From Amycolatopsis deserti (GTDB lineage: Bacteria > Actinomycetota > Actinomycetes > Mycobacteriales > Pseudonocardiaceae): 64,000 bases of DNA. A model generated the notes under the pieces. It made no database searches. It saw only the letters and a list, made by a program, of their open reading frames with translations, and was not told the origin of the DNA. The position numbers and the translations under genes were made by a program. Positions 30,186-38,228 of this stretch are shown one piece after another; the stretch's first letter is position 1; the number at the start of each line of letters is the position of its first letter. The DNA is taken from NCBI RefSeq assembly GCF_014653945.1, contig NZ_BNAU01000007.1:372001-436000 (forward strand), read 5' to 3'.

Positions 30186-30464
30186 TCACCCCGTGGACGC
30201 GCCGCGGGTCCGTCCGGTTCCGCCGCACCCGCTCCACTGTGGAGGCTCGGGACGGGCACACCGATCACACGTCCGGTCCGGCTGCCATGCCCGCATCTGC
30301 GCACGCAGCTCACGCCGGAGGACGCGCCGCGACCGGACCGCGCCCGTTTCGTCGTGAAGTGGCGTGCCGAACACCCGGAGCCTGCGCTGCCGTCGCCCGC
30401 AGTCGCACACCGTGCGGCGGTAGCACCGGGCCACGGCAAGACCGTTCGTCACGCGCCCGCTCAT
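30186..30464 (-). CDS. Small Cys-rich basic protein, paralogue 1
   Basis: This 92-residue protein has YRRTVCDCGRRQRRLRVFGT followed by DETGA and a C-terminal WQPDRTCDRCARPEP. The CxC and CxxC pairs could bind a metal; the protein is very basic. The 90-residue protein at 38385-38657 is a clear paralogue over about 75 residues, which supports both as genuine genes despite their small size. ATG 30464 is preceded by GGGGGCAGG. Its role is unknown; a nucleic-acid-binding function is only a guess from charge and Cys spacing. Confidence 0.6.
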   Translation of the reverse strand: MSGRVTNGLAVARCYRRTVCDCGRRQRRLRVFGTPLHDETGAVRSRRVLRRELRAQMRAWQPDRTCDRCARPEPPQWSGCGGTGRTRGASTG

Positions 30465-30600
30465 CCTGCCCCCACTCCTCGTGTCCGGGATCGTCCGGAG
30501 TGGAGACGGCGCTGGGCGGCCGGTATGGCGCGGACGGGGCGATCACTTTCGGGTGCGAGCTGGCACACCCCTCTCCCCACCTTCACCGTACCGCGCGCAC
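30465..30600 (-). promoter_or_regulatory. Conserved upstream region of the small Cys-rich gene
   Basis: The stretch 30495-30560 resembles 38686-38755 upstream of the paralogous gene: both contain CCGG(A/T)GTGGAGAC(G/A)GCGC and, further out, CACTTTCG(G/A)(G/A)TGCGA on the plus strand. Conservation outside the coding part suggests a shared promoter or operator. Confidence 0.45.
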
Positions 30601-30670
30601 CGGGGCTTGCGGCAAGACCCGGGGCATGCCGCACCATGAGCGGCCGGAACGGGAGATGGGGGATCACGAC

Positions 30671-31870
30671 ATGCGTGTGGTGTTGACGGCGTGGGGATCA
30701 CGCGGGGACGTCCAGCCGCTGGTGGCGCTGGCCGTGGCGGTACGCGAACTCGGCGGCGAGGTGCGGGTGTGCGTGCCGCCGGACGAGGAGTTCGCGGCGC
30801 TGCTGGCGCGCGCGGATGTGCCGTTGGTGCCGATGGGCCAGGGGGTGCGCGCGCTGGTGACCGGCGGGCGGCCGGACCCGTTCCGGCTCGCGGCCGAGCT
30901 GGTCGCCGCGCGGTTCGAGACGCTCACCGACGCGGCCGAGGGAAGTGACGTGATCCTCGCGACCGGTCTGATGCCCGCGGGCGCGCGGTCGGTGGCCGAG
31001 AAGCTGGGCATCCCCTACGTGCTGGCGTGCTTTCACCCGTTCGGGTTGCCGTCGCGGCACTTCCCGCCTCAGCCGCGGCCGGGCCGTCCGTCCCCGCCCG
31101 ACGAGACCGACAACCGGGTGCTGTGGGAGCACGACGCCCAGCGCGTGAACGCCCTGTACGGCGAGGCGCTCAACCGCCACCGGGCGGCGATCGGCCTGCC
31201 GCCGGTGGACAACGTCCGCGACCACGTCCTCACCGACCAGCCGTGGCTGGCGGCCGACCCGGTGCTGTGCCCGGGCGAGGGCATGACGGACCTCGATCTC
31301 GTGCAGACCGGCGCGTGGCTCCTGCCCGACGACCGCCCGCTCCCCGCCGAGCTGCTGGCGTTCCTGGACGCCGGGGAGCCCCCGGTCTACGTGGGCTTCG
31401 GCAGCATGGCGATGCGCGCCACGCCGGACCTCGCCCGGGTGGTGATCGACGCGGTCCGGGCGCACGGCCGCCGCGTCCTCCTCGCCCGCGGCTGGGCGGA
31501 GCTGGCCGCGGTCGACGAGCCGGACTGCTTCGCCGTCGGCGAGGTCAACCACCAGGCGCTGTTCGGCCGGGTGGCCGCCGTCGTGCACCACGGCGGCGCG
31601 GGCACCACGACGACGGCCGCCCGGGCGGGCGCGCCGCAGGTGGTGGTGCCCCAGCTGGTGGACCAGCCGTACTGGGCGTCCCGGGTGGCCGAGCTGGGCA
31701 TCGGCGCCGCGCACGACGGCCCGTCCCCGACGCTCGACTCGCTGTCCGCCGCGCTGGGCACGGCCCTGGCGCCGGACACCGCCGCGCGAGCGAAGACCGT
31801 GGCCGGCGAGATCCGCCCGGACGGGGCGAGGGTGGCCGCGGAACGGCTGCTCGACCTGGCGGGATCCTGA
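30671..31870 (+). CDS. GT1-family glycosyltransferase (UGT/vancosaminyltransferase-like)
   Basis: This 399-residue GT-B glycosyltransferase has an N-terminal acceptor domain beginning VLTAWGSRGDVQPLVALA and a C-terminal nucleotide-sugar domain with VYVGFGSMA and VHHGGAGTTTTAARAGAPQV, the GT1 donor-binding motif. Relatives glycosylate antibiotics, sterols or phenolics. No natural-product cluster surrounds it, so its acceptor is unknown; detoxification by glycosylation is one option. ATG 30671 follows GGGGGA; an in-frame ATG at 30656 is possible. Confidence 0.9.
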   Translation: MRVVLTAWGSRGDVQPLVALAVAVRELGGEVRVCVPPDEEFAALLARADVPLVPMGQGVRALVTGGRPDPFRLAAELVAARFETLTDAAEGSDVILATGLMPAGARSVAEKLGIPYVLACFHPFGLPSRHFPPQPRPGRPSPPDETDNRVLWEHDAQRVNALYGEALNRHRAAIGLPPVDNVRDHVLTDQPWLAADPVLCPGEGMTDLDLVQTGAWLLPDDRPLPAELLAFLDAGEPPVYVGFGSMAMRATPDLARVVIDAVRAHGRRVLLARGWAELAAVDEPDCFAVGEVNHQALFGRVAAVVHHGGAGTTTTAARAGAPQVVVPQLVDQPYWASRVAELGIGAAHDGPSPTLDSLSAALGTALAPDTAARAKTVAGEIRPDGARVAAERLLDLAGS

Positions 31871-31887
31871 CAGTCGGGTGCCCAGCC

Positions 31888-32340
31888 TCACCGCCCGGCG
31901 GCGATGGTGAGGATGTCCTTGTTGCCGTCGGCCCAGGTGGCGGTCATCACCACTTCGTTGATCAGCCAGCGGCGGTCCACCCGGACCAGCCCGAAGCGGT
32001 AGGTGCCGCCGAGGGTCCAGCGAGGGGAGCCGAACGTCGTGGCCAGCAGGTGGGTCGCCTGGAACACGGCGGTGAGCACCGCGGTGTCCCCGTCCACCGT
32101 CACGAGGTGGTTGCCGAGCAGGTGCTGGGTGGCGTCGAAGGCGCCGATCAGGCTCGACCACTGGGCGTTGATCTCGTCCGGGGTCTGCGTCCACGGCTCG
32201 CCGCCGTAGATGCTGGTGTAGTCGAGGGTGACCTGGTCGGCGAACACCTCGGTGAAGCTGTCCCAATCACGTGTGTCGACCAGCCACATCATCCGGGTGC
32301 AGGTGTCGATGACGTCGGCGCGGTCCTGGGCGGTGCTCAT
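31888..32340 (-). CDS. SnoaL/NTF2-like protein
   Basis: This 150-residue single-domain NTF2-fold protein has DRADVIDTCTRMMWLVDTRDWDSF and a C-terminal VDRRWLINEVVMTATWADG. The pattern is typical of SnoaL-like putative dehydratase or isomerase proteins, without assigned substrate. Its ATG (32338-32340) overlaps the most likely start of the divergent regulator gene, leaving no intergenic space. Confidence 0.85.
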   Translation of the reverse strand: MSTAQDRADVIDTCTRMMWLVDTRDWDSFTEVFADQVTLDYTSIYGGEPWTQTPDEINAQWSSLIGAFDATQHLLGNHLVTVDGDTAVLTAVFQATHLLATTFGSPRWTLGGTYRFGLVRVDRRWLINEVVMTATWADGNKDILTIAAGR

Positions 32341-33094
32341 GCTCTCCTCGTGGGGGCTGCGGCCCGGCAGCCGGCGGCGCGTGCCCGGCCTGCGCCGGGA
32401 GGAGCTGGCACAGCTCGCCGGGATCAGCGTGGAGTACTACCAGCGGCTGGAGCAGGGGCGGGCCGGTCATCCCTCGGACGAGGTCCTGAACGCCATCGCC
32501 GACACGCTCCGCTTGGACGTGGTGGAGCGCGAGCACCTGCGCGCCCTGGCCCGGCCATCGCGGCGTGGCGCCCGCGCCGCCGAGTCGGTGCGGCCCGAAC
32601 TGCGGCGCATGCTCGACCTGATCGATTCGGTGCTGGCGCTGGTGATCACCGACCGGTTCGACGTGCTGGCGGCGAATTCGCTCGCGAGCCGGCTCTTCGG
32701 CGAGGCGCAGAACCTCGCGCGCACGCTGTTCCTGGACCCGGCGGCCCGGGACCTCTACGTGGAGTGGGAAGAGGTGGCCGCGGCGACCGCCGCCCAGCTG
32801 CGATTGGTCGCCGGCCGGCATCCCGACGACGCCGACCTCGCCGAGCTGGTGGCCGATTTGTCCGGGCAGAGCGCGGAGTTCCGGCGGATGTGGGACACCG
32901 GGGATGTGGAGCTGCGGGCGTTCGGGACCAAGAGCTTCCGGCATCCCGACGCCGGGGTGCTGACCCTCCACTACGAGAACTTCGAGCTGCCCGGCGACAC
33001 CCGGCAGCGGCTGGTCACGTTCACCCCGGCGAAGGGCAGCACCACCGAGGCGGCGCTGCGGCTGTTGCTATCCGGCGCTGCCGCCGCCCGGTGA
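32339..33094 (+). CDS. XRE/MmyB-like regulator with shortened N-terminus
   Basis: The protein (about 251 residues from ATG 32339) has the VPGLRREELAQLAGISVEYYQRLEQGR HTH core and a MmyB-like domain ending with TKSFRHPDAGVLTLHYENF. Compared with the 28925 gene it lacks about 20 residues before PGLRREE, including the usual first HTH helix. The candidate ATG overlaps the divergent SnoaL gene's ATG. Either translation begins further upstream inside that gene, at codons that look unlike this family, or the gene lost its 5' end in a rearrangement. Its DNA-binding competence is therefore doubtful. Confidence 0.75.
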   Translation: MLSSWGLRPGSRRRVPGLRREELAQLAGISVEYYQRLEQGRAGHPSDEVLNAIADTLRLDVVEREHLRALARPSRRGARAAESVRPELRRMLDLIDSVLALVITDRFDVLAANSLASRLFGEAQNLARTLFLDPAARDLYVEWEEVAAATAAQLRLVAGRHPDDADLAELVADLSGQSAEFRRMWDTGDVELRAFGTKSFRHPDAGVLTLHYENFELPGDTRQRLVTFTPAKGSTTEAALRLLLSGAAAAR

Positions 33095-33480
33095 CGCCGC
33101 ATCGCTGCGGGGGAAGCGCATGTCGCGCGCCCGCTCCTCGGCCATCCCGGGCGCGGCGGTGGCGAACGACCCTGAAAGCGCCTTCACCGTGGCGGGCGCG
33201 GTGACGTGCAACTGCCCAAGCGCGCGCAACGCGGCGAGGCTCCTCGGCCTCCTGCCACGCACTGTCGAACGCGTCGCTCTCGAGCGCCACACCCGCACCA
33301 AATCGGCGGCGAGCGTCGCACAGCCGCGCCAGGACGCATCGGCATCGGGCCGCAGTCCTCGCTCAGCTCCCACGCGCCGAAGACACCCCGGCCCCGATGA
33401 GGCCGATGCTGAGCCGACGGGCCAGAAACTCGACCCGGTCAGCCTCGCTGTGCGTGGAGTTGACGGTGTCACCATGGCAG
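33072..33480 (-). pseudogene. Degraded coding region between 33.1 and 33.5 kb
   Basis: This stretch holds protein-like segments on the minus strand in alternating frames: HSEADRVEFLARRLSIGLIG (about 33450-33390, ending in a stop), then CATLAADLVRVW, then ALESDAFDSAWQEAEEPRRV in another frame, then LGQLHVTAPATVKALSGSFA back in the first. This suggests at least two frameshifts in an old gene. No family is recognised, and a continuous 135-codon frame here could alternatively be a real but unusual gene. The remaining bases up to 33596 hold the promoter side of the next gene. Confidence 0.35.
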
Positions 33481-33596
33481 TTGCGCCGCGGTGGGACCAA
33501 GCTCATTCACCGCTCTGGCCGAGAAAGGTACGATCAGTTCAACGCCGAGCCTCTTAACGGCGGCAACGAACAACGGTTCCGCACGGGTGGTGAGAC

Positions 33597-34001
33597 GTGA
33601 TGCGTCGCCTTGCCGGAGTCTGTTGCGTCATCGGCGCGCTCGCCACCTCGTACATCGCGATCAAGCCCTACTGGGAGTACGACTGGCGACTAGGAGCGAT
33701 TCAGCTCCTGGCGATCGCACCACTCGTGCTGATCTTCGTACTCCCCGTTCCCCGCGGCGCGGCAGCCAAGGCGGACCGGCAAAAGTTGAACGAACTGTGC
33801 CTGAAAGCCGCGCTCGTTTACGAGGCCGCCATGCTCCTTGCCATCCTCGCCGAGCCATTCAAGGCCAGGGAGTACATTCCCATCCTGTTCGCGGGTTTTG
33901 CCGCGATCAACCTGTGGAGCACGGCAGCCGAAGCGATACACGTGGTGGCACGTGCTCGGGCCGAGAAGGCCCACGACGAAGATCAGTCAGCCGTCCGGTG
34001 A
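33597..34001 (+). CDS. Small four-helix membrane protein
   Basis: This is a 134-residue protein with four predicted transmembrane helices (about residues 5-24, 33-53, 71-89 and 94-116) separated by short loops, with a charged C-terminal tail. GTG 33597 and ATG 33600 are adjacent possible starts. Codon use is less GC-biased than neighbours (many A/T third positions), hinting at acquisition. I recognise no family. Confidence 0.75.
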   Translation: MMRRLAGVCCVIGALATSYIAIKPYWEYDWRLGAIQLLAIAPLVLIFVLPVPRGAAAKADRQKLNELCLKAALVYEAAMLLAILAEPFKAREYIPILFAGFAAINLWSTAAEAIHVVARARAEKAHDEDQSAVR

Positions 34002-34115
34002 CGCCCAGGGCGTGGACAGCCAACCCCAATGGGAGCCCGCGACGCCGGACGTGGCCTGGTGATCGCGGTTCGCATGCGCGACCCGCCTGGGTCTCGCTTG
34101 CCGAACAAGCAGCTG

Positions 34116-34303
34116 TCAGACGGCCGAGTACGCGCCGTCCACGTAGTGGGCACTGCCGTTGACGAACGACGCTCGCTCGGAAAGCAGGAACCCCGCCAAT
34201 TCGGCGACTTCCTCCGCCGTGCCGAGACGGTCCACAGTGGTCTCGGCAGCTGCCTCCACCGAGGCCGGATCGGTGACGTCGAAAGCGCGTCGCTCGGTAG
34301 CAG
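34116..34303 (-). pseudogene. Short-chain dehydrogenase relic with internal deletion
   Basis: The frame reads FDVTDPASVEAAAETTVDRL (a segment normally about 60 residues into an SDR) joined to GTAEEVAELAGFLLSERASF, then VNGSAHYVDGAYSAV and a stop (a typical SDR C-terminus). The central half with the catalytic Tyr/Lys is deleted and there is no start. It lies directly after the MarR gene, which may once have regulated it. Confidence 0.7.
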
Positions 34304-34304
34304 A

Positions 34305-34745
34305 TCAACGACCGTCCTCAGTGGACAGCAATCGCTCGACGATGTTCTTGAGCGCTGCCGCGTCGCCGGGGCCGAGCCGGTCCAGCAGGTGTCGACGGGT
34401 CGAGGCGGACAGGGCCGGCACCGAAGCGTCGATCGTGCGACGGCCCGCCGGCCGCAACGTGATCTCGACCCCGTTCGCCACCTTGCCGCGCGCGACGTAG
34501 TCACGCTTCTCCATCCTGGTCAGCAGGTGCGAAAGCCGCGTCCGATCCCAGCCCAGGGCCGCGGCGAGGGCGTTCTGCCGCAGGACACCGCCGGATTCGT
34601 GCAGGTGCACCAAGACGCTCAGCTCGGCATCGGAAAGACCGGACGCCGCGGTCATGTCGGCGATGACCGCGGCACGAACCGTCTCGTACGCGCGCTTCCA
34701 CAGCAGCCACAGCTCGATCGACTCCCCCGGATCCGCTGTTGACAT
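34305..34745 (-). CDS. MarR-family regulator
   Basis: This 146-residue winged-helix protein has LSDAELSVLVHLHESGGVLR, then WDRTRLSHLLTRMEKRDYVARGK and a wing EITLRPAGR. A perfect 14-bp palindrome covers its own start codon, suggesting autoregulation. It is divergent from a membrane protein gene that is a likely target. An SDR relic follows it. Confidence 0.9.
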   Translation of the reverse strand: MSTADPGESIELWLLWKRAYETVRAAVIADMTAASGLSDAELSVLVHLHESGGVLRQNALAAALGWDRTRLSHLLTRMEKRDYVARGKVANGVEITLRPAGRRTIDASVPALSASTRRHLLDRLGPGDAAALKNIVERLLSTEDGR

Positions 34746-34751
34746 GTCAAC
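34738..34751. promoter_or_regulatory. Perfect 14-bp palindrome over the MarR start codon
   Basis: GTTGACATGTCAAC is a perfect inverted repeat spanning the MarR initiation codon (34743-34745) at the edge of the divergent intergenic region. Size and symmetry fit a MarR-type operator controlling the MarR gene and the divergent membrane protein gene. Confidence 0.55.
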
Positions 34752-34804
34752 ACCACCCTTCTAGCGTGTGACCTTACAAGGCGGCCCACACCTAAGGATG
34801 TCCG

Positions 34805-35335
34805 ATGCTCGATACCCGACGGCACTACGCGAGCCTGCGCTCTTTGGCGCTCCTTCCTCTCGTGCTGTTCTTCCCTGTCGTGATCGCGTTCTTCGTGGAC
34901 CCGGACGTGGCGTGGGGGGAATACGTGGGAGTGTTCTTCCACCTTTCCATCCTCTTCCTCGTCTCGCGTCTGGAGTCCGCACCGTGGGCCAAGGCGGCCG
35001 GCTACGGATGGGTGGCACTGGACGTGCTCGCCGGCATCCTGATGATCAACGACGTCGCGTACGACACCGCCTGGGCGGTCCGGCTCGGCGGGCACGTCCT
35101 CGCCGGCGTCTGGATCGTGGCGAGTTCTTTGGTGAGCAGGGCCGTGCCGGTCAGTGTGGTCGGCGTGATCACCGGTCTCTGGCTCGCCGCGTATTCCTTC
35201 GTGGGAGACGTGCTTCCGGAATCGTTCCTGCGTCCGGCCGGCATCTTGATCCTGGTCTGGTTCGCCCTCCTGGCGATCTTCCACCGATCAGCGCAGGAGC
35301 GAACGGCCGCACCGGAAGGTCCCGCACTGGCATAA
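34805..35335 (+). CDS. Six-helix membrane protein divergent from MarR
   Basis: This 176-residue hydrophobic protein has about five to six transmembrane segments (roughly residues 14-34, 41-55, 67-84, 92-110, 117-137 and 145-163). It has no recognisable transporter signature. Position beside a MarR gene with a shared palindrome suggests induction by a small compound, but function is unknown. Confidence 0.75.
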   Translation: MLDTRRHYASLRSLALLPLVLFFPVVIAFFVDPDVAWGEYVGVFFHLSILFLVSRLESAPWAKAAGYGWVALDVLAGILMINDVAYDTAWAVRLGGHVLAGVWIVASSLVSRAVPVSVVGVITGLWLAAYSFVGDVLPESFLRPAGILILVWFALLAIFHRSAQERTAAPEGPALA

Positions 35336-35362
35336 GGTTCCGATGCGACACCAGCAGCGGGT

Positions 35363-36493
35363 TCAGTCGCTTTTCTCCGTGAAGAGCTTGATCAGGCCCG
35401 CGGCCGCGTCGTCGTCGTCGAGGTCGTGGAGTTCCGCGCCGATGGAGCCGAACTCCACGCTGCGGGGGAACATGGCTTCCTCGTACTGGGTGAGGGCGGT
35501 CTCGATGTCGCCGGGGTGTTCGGCGATGGCCTTGCCGAGTTCGGCGCCGTCGTACACGGCACTGTTGGCGCCTTCGCCGTTCGGCGTCAGGAGGTGGGCG
35601 GCGTCGCCGAGCAGGGTCACCCCGGGCACCCGCTCCCACCGGTGCCCGAGCGGCAGGGCGAAGATGGGGCGCGGAAGCGGTGGGACGTCGCCGTCGGTGA
35701 TCAGTGCGGTGAGTTCCGGCGCCCAGCCGTCGAACTCCTTCGCGATGCGTGCGGCCGCAGCCGCGCCGTCGGCGAAGTCGATGGCGTCGAACCACTCCAG
35801 CGACTCGCGGAGCACGACGTAGGTGTGGATGGTCCCGCCCTTCTCCCGGTGGGCCTGGATCCCCTTGCCGCCCGCCGCGGGTGCGGCCATGGAGCCGCTG
35901 CCGACGGCGTGTGCGGTCGCCGGGTGCCGGGTGTCGACGTCGAACAGGTACGTCTCGACGTAGGACATACCGGTGTACTCGGGTGTGGCGTCGGAGAGCA
36001 GCGGCCGCACGCGTGACCAGGCGCCGTCTGCTCCGACCAGCAGGCTCGTGGTGATCGTGCCGCCGTCGGCGAAGGTCACCTCGTGGAGCCCCTCGCCCAG
36101 GGCACGGGTGCTGACAGCCTTGCGGCCCCACTGCACGGCGGCGGCGGGCAGTGAGTCGAGCAGGATCTGCCGCAAGTCACCGCGCTGCACCTCGGGTCGT
36201 CCGCCGTTGCCGTCGTCGGGCTTGTCGAACAGGACGGACCCGTCGGGAGCGAGGATCCGCATCGCCTGACGGCCCTCGAGGATGATGCCCCGGAACTCGT
36301 CCATCAGGCCGGCCGCCTCGATGGCGAGCTGCCCGTTGTAGTCGTGGATGTCGAGCATCCCGCCCTGCGCGCGGGCCGTCGGCGCGGGCTCGGCTTCGTA
36401 GACCGTGGCCGGGATTCCGTGGACGTGCAGGACGCGGGCGAGCGTGAGGCCGCCGAGTCCGGCGCCGATGATCGTCACGTGAGGGGTGTTCAT
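35363..36493 (-). CDS. FAD-dependent monooxygenase, TetX-like
   Basis: This 376-residue class A flavin monooxygenase has GAGLGGLTLARVLHVHG (residues about 10-26), GGMLDIHDYNGQLAIEAAG matching the TetX-type GGxLDL segment, the DG motif LLVGADGAWSRVR, and GDAAHLLTPNGEGANSAVYD. Relatives hydroxylate aromatic compounds or inactivate tetracyclines; the substrate here is not known. It is last in a three-gene leftward operon behind a MarR gene and a monooxygenase-like gene, so it is probably induced by a compound sensed by that MarR. Confidence 0.88.
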   Translation of the reverse strand: MNTPHVTIIGAGLGGLTLARVLHVHGIPATVYEAEPAPTARAQGGMLDIHDYNGQLAIEAAGLMDEFRGIILEGRQAMRILAPDGSVLFDKPDDGNGGRPEVQRGDLRQILLDSLPAAAVQWGRKAVSTRALGEGLHEVTFADGGTITTSLLVGADGAWSRVRPLLSDATPEYTGMSYVETYLFDVDTRHPATAHAVGSGSMAAPAAGGKGIQAHREKGGTIHTYVVLRESLEWFDAIDFADGAAAAARIAKEFDGWAPELTALITDGDVPPLPRPIFALPLGHRWERVPGVTLLGDAAHLLTPNGEGANSAVYDGAELGKAIAEHPGDIETALTQYEEAMFPRSVEFGSIGAELHDLDDDDAAAGLIKLFTEKSD

Positions 36494-36532
36494 GGTGGTC
36501 CTTTTCCGGAGCAGGATCGGCCACGCGTCGGG

Positions 36533-36970
36533 TCAGGACACGGTCGGCTGTGGCAGATCCGCGGCGATTTTCGTGAGCAGGGCATGCAGGGTGGCCCGCT
36601 CCGCCTGGTCCAGCGGGGCCAGGATCGTCTCCTCGACGCCGGTCATCGCGGTGTCGAACCCGGCGATGAGTTCGCGTCCCGCCGGTGTCGCGTAGACGCG
36701 TTTGCTGCGTTCGTTTCCGGGCTCCGTGCGCCGCTCGACGAGACCGCGCTGCTCGAGCCCCCGCAAGAGGCTGGACACGCTCGCCGCGCTGGTGCGGCTC
36801 ATCTGGGCGATGTCACGCTGGATCGCGCCGGGATTGCGAACCAGGTAGACGAGCGCGGCGCTCTGCTCATGGCTGAGCCCGCGCTCCCGGATCCAGTCCT
36901 CACCCGTTTTCCGCTGCGCCCAGACGATCCAGCGCATCAGATCAAGGCTGCTGGTCGGTGTCGCATCCAT
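36533..36970 (-). CDS. MarR-family regulator of the monooxygenase operon
   Basis: This 145-residue MarR protein has LSHEQSAALVYLVRNPGAIQ, TSAASVSSLLRGLEQRGLVERR and a KRVYATPAGRELI wing. ATG 36970 lies 11 bases after the preceding gene; the frame is open further upstream but would overlap that gene. It is the natural candidate to bind the tandem operator at 37355-37383 and autoregulate the operon. Confidence 0.88.
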   Translation of the reverse strand: MDATPTSSLDLMRWIVWAQRKTGEDWIRERGLSHEQSAALVYLVRNPGAIQRDIAQMSRTSAASVSSLLRGLEQRGLVERRTEPGNERSKRVYATPAGRELIAGFDTAMTGVEETILAPLDQAERATLHALLTKIAADLPQPTVS

Positions 36971-36981
36971 ACTTCGAACCC

Positions 36982-37311
36982 TCAACTGGACGAGACGATG
37001 TGCACCGGTGTTCGGACGCCCCATTCCTCAGAGCCGTCGGCGACGAGGTCGGCGATCCGTTGGTGCCCTTCATCGAGCCGCCCTTCCTGGAGCGTCGGGC
37101 TCGAGTAGTGGCGGTCGAACGACGCGTCGTCGCGGTAGAACTCGAAGGCCCACATGAGGTCGGGGTCTTCATCGGAGCGAGCGAGGACCCAGTCGACCGG
37201 GCCGTCCGGGTCACCGTTGAAGTGAAGCTCGTGGCACGCCTTGAACAGTTCGTCCCCCATTCCGGGCTTCGCCTTGACCTTCAGCACCATTCCCGGCTGA
37301 TTCGCGTGCAT
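36982..37311 (-). CDS. Antibiotic biosynthesis monooxygenase (ABM)-like protein
   Basis: This 109-residue ferredoxin-like-fold protein has GMVLKVKAKPGMGDELFKAC and WVLARSDEDPDLMWAFEFYRDD, typical of ABM/YgiN-type cofactor-independent quinol monooxygenases. ATG 37311 follows AGGAG at 6 bases; the frame upstream runs through the promoter. First gene of the operon with MarR and the flavin monooxygenase, suggesting cooperation on one aromatic substrate. Confidence 0.85.
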   Translation of the reverse strand: MHANQPGMVLKVKAKPGMGDELFKACHELHFNGDPDGPVDWVLARSDEDPDLMWAFEFYRDDASFDRHYSSPTLQEGRLDEGHQRIADLVADGSEEWGVRTPVHIVSSS

Positions 37312-37354
37312 CTCGTACTCCTGCGGGTGAGTCGTCTTGCTCTGTCCGAGCACA

Positions 37355-37383
37355 CTTAGAACTCTAAGTGTTAGAACTCTAAG
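37355..37383. promoter_or_regulatory. Tandem 14-bp operator-like repeats
   Basis: Two copies of TTAGAACTCTAAG lie 15 bp apart (37356-37368 and 37371-37383). Each is an inverted repeat with arms TTAGA/TCTAA around a central AC; the first extends to CTTAGA/TCTAAG. They overlap the predicted -10 and the spacer of the operon promoter, ideal for repression by the operon's MarR protein. Confidence 0.65.
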
Positions 37384-37389
37384 AGTCAA
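37361..37389 (-). promoter_or_regulatory. Predicted sigma-70-type promoter of the monooxygenase operon
   Basis: On the minus strand TTGACT (37389-37384) is followed after 17 bases by TAGAGT (37366-37361), a good -35/-10 pair. The start of transcription would be near 37354, about 43 bases before ATG 37311. The two operator repeats lie within it. Confidence 0.6.
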
Positions 37390-37647
37390 GTACGGCGCGG
37401 AGTGGCCATTGACGTCTCACCGGGGCCACCTGGTCCATCGCTCATCGTGCGATCGCCGCCTTGGCGTGAACGCGAGCGGACCCGCAGACCCGTGCTCCGG
37501 TGCGGTGAAGGGGAATTACCGCCGACCGGGACGGACAAGCCATCGCAACCCGCAGTGAGGAGCGTCCCGTACGCGAAAGCGCTCATGCCCGCCGCCTGCA
37601 GGCCAAGGCGGGACCCGCGCGTGTGTACGTGCCGTACTGCTCAGCAC

Positions 37648-38058
37648 CTAGCGTGGGCCGTTGAACCAGGCGCCGGCCTGTGCGGTGACCATCAACGCCA
37701 GGGTGATGCCGCCACAGGCGAGCCCGATGACCGGCCCGCCCGTGAAGATGGGGCCGAAGCCGTCCGCGAGACCCAGGCTGCCCAGGCAGGCCACGATCAT
37801 CAGCGAGGCGTACACGATCGTGGTGACCCGGACACCTCCGCCGCGGGTGGCGAACTTCGTCCCCAGGACGATCGACAGCGCACCCAGGCCCAGCAGCACA
37901 CTGACGATGGCGACGGCCTCGGCGATGCTGCCGCCGTCGTTAACGATGATGCCGGCCAAGAGGCCGGCGACGAGCACACCAACGGTGAGCTGCATGCCAC
38001 CCATGACGAACAGGAGTACCCGCGCCACCCTCATCGGTCCGGGCATGTCCATTGCCAT
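37648..38058 (-). CDS. Four-helix membrane protein
   Basis: This 136-residue protein has four predicted transmembrane helices (about residues 12-36, 46-66, 79-97 and 106-128). ATG 38058 lacks a ribosome site; the frame continues upstream as a Pro/Gly-rich segment (PDSSYGNPGHP) typical for such proteins, reaching a GGAGGAG at 38110-38116 but without a normal start codon. The N-terminus is thus uncertain. It is not assigned to a family. The 255 bp between it and the operon promoter (37390-37647) show no gene. Confidence 0.65.
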   Translation of the reverse strand: MAMDMPGPMRVARVLLFVMGGMQLTVGVLVAGLLAGIIVNDGGSIAEAVAIVSVLLGLGALSIVLGTKFATRGGGVRVTTIVYASLMIVACLGSLGLADGFGPIFTGGPVIGLACGGITLALMVTAQAGAWFNGPR

Positions 38059-38228
38059 CGGGTGGCCCGGGTTGCCGTAGGAGCTGTCCGGGGCACCGGA
38101 TGGTGGCGTCTCCTCCGCCGGACATCCGGAACGGCGCAGTGTACGACGGAGGCGGGGGTGGGGGTGGTGGAATCCTCAGCAGCCCGTCCCTCCGGTACAC
38201 CCTGGTCGCCGAGGCCACCGCAGCCCGA

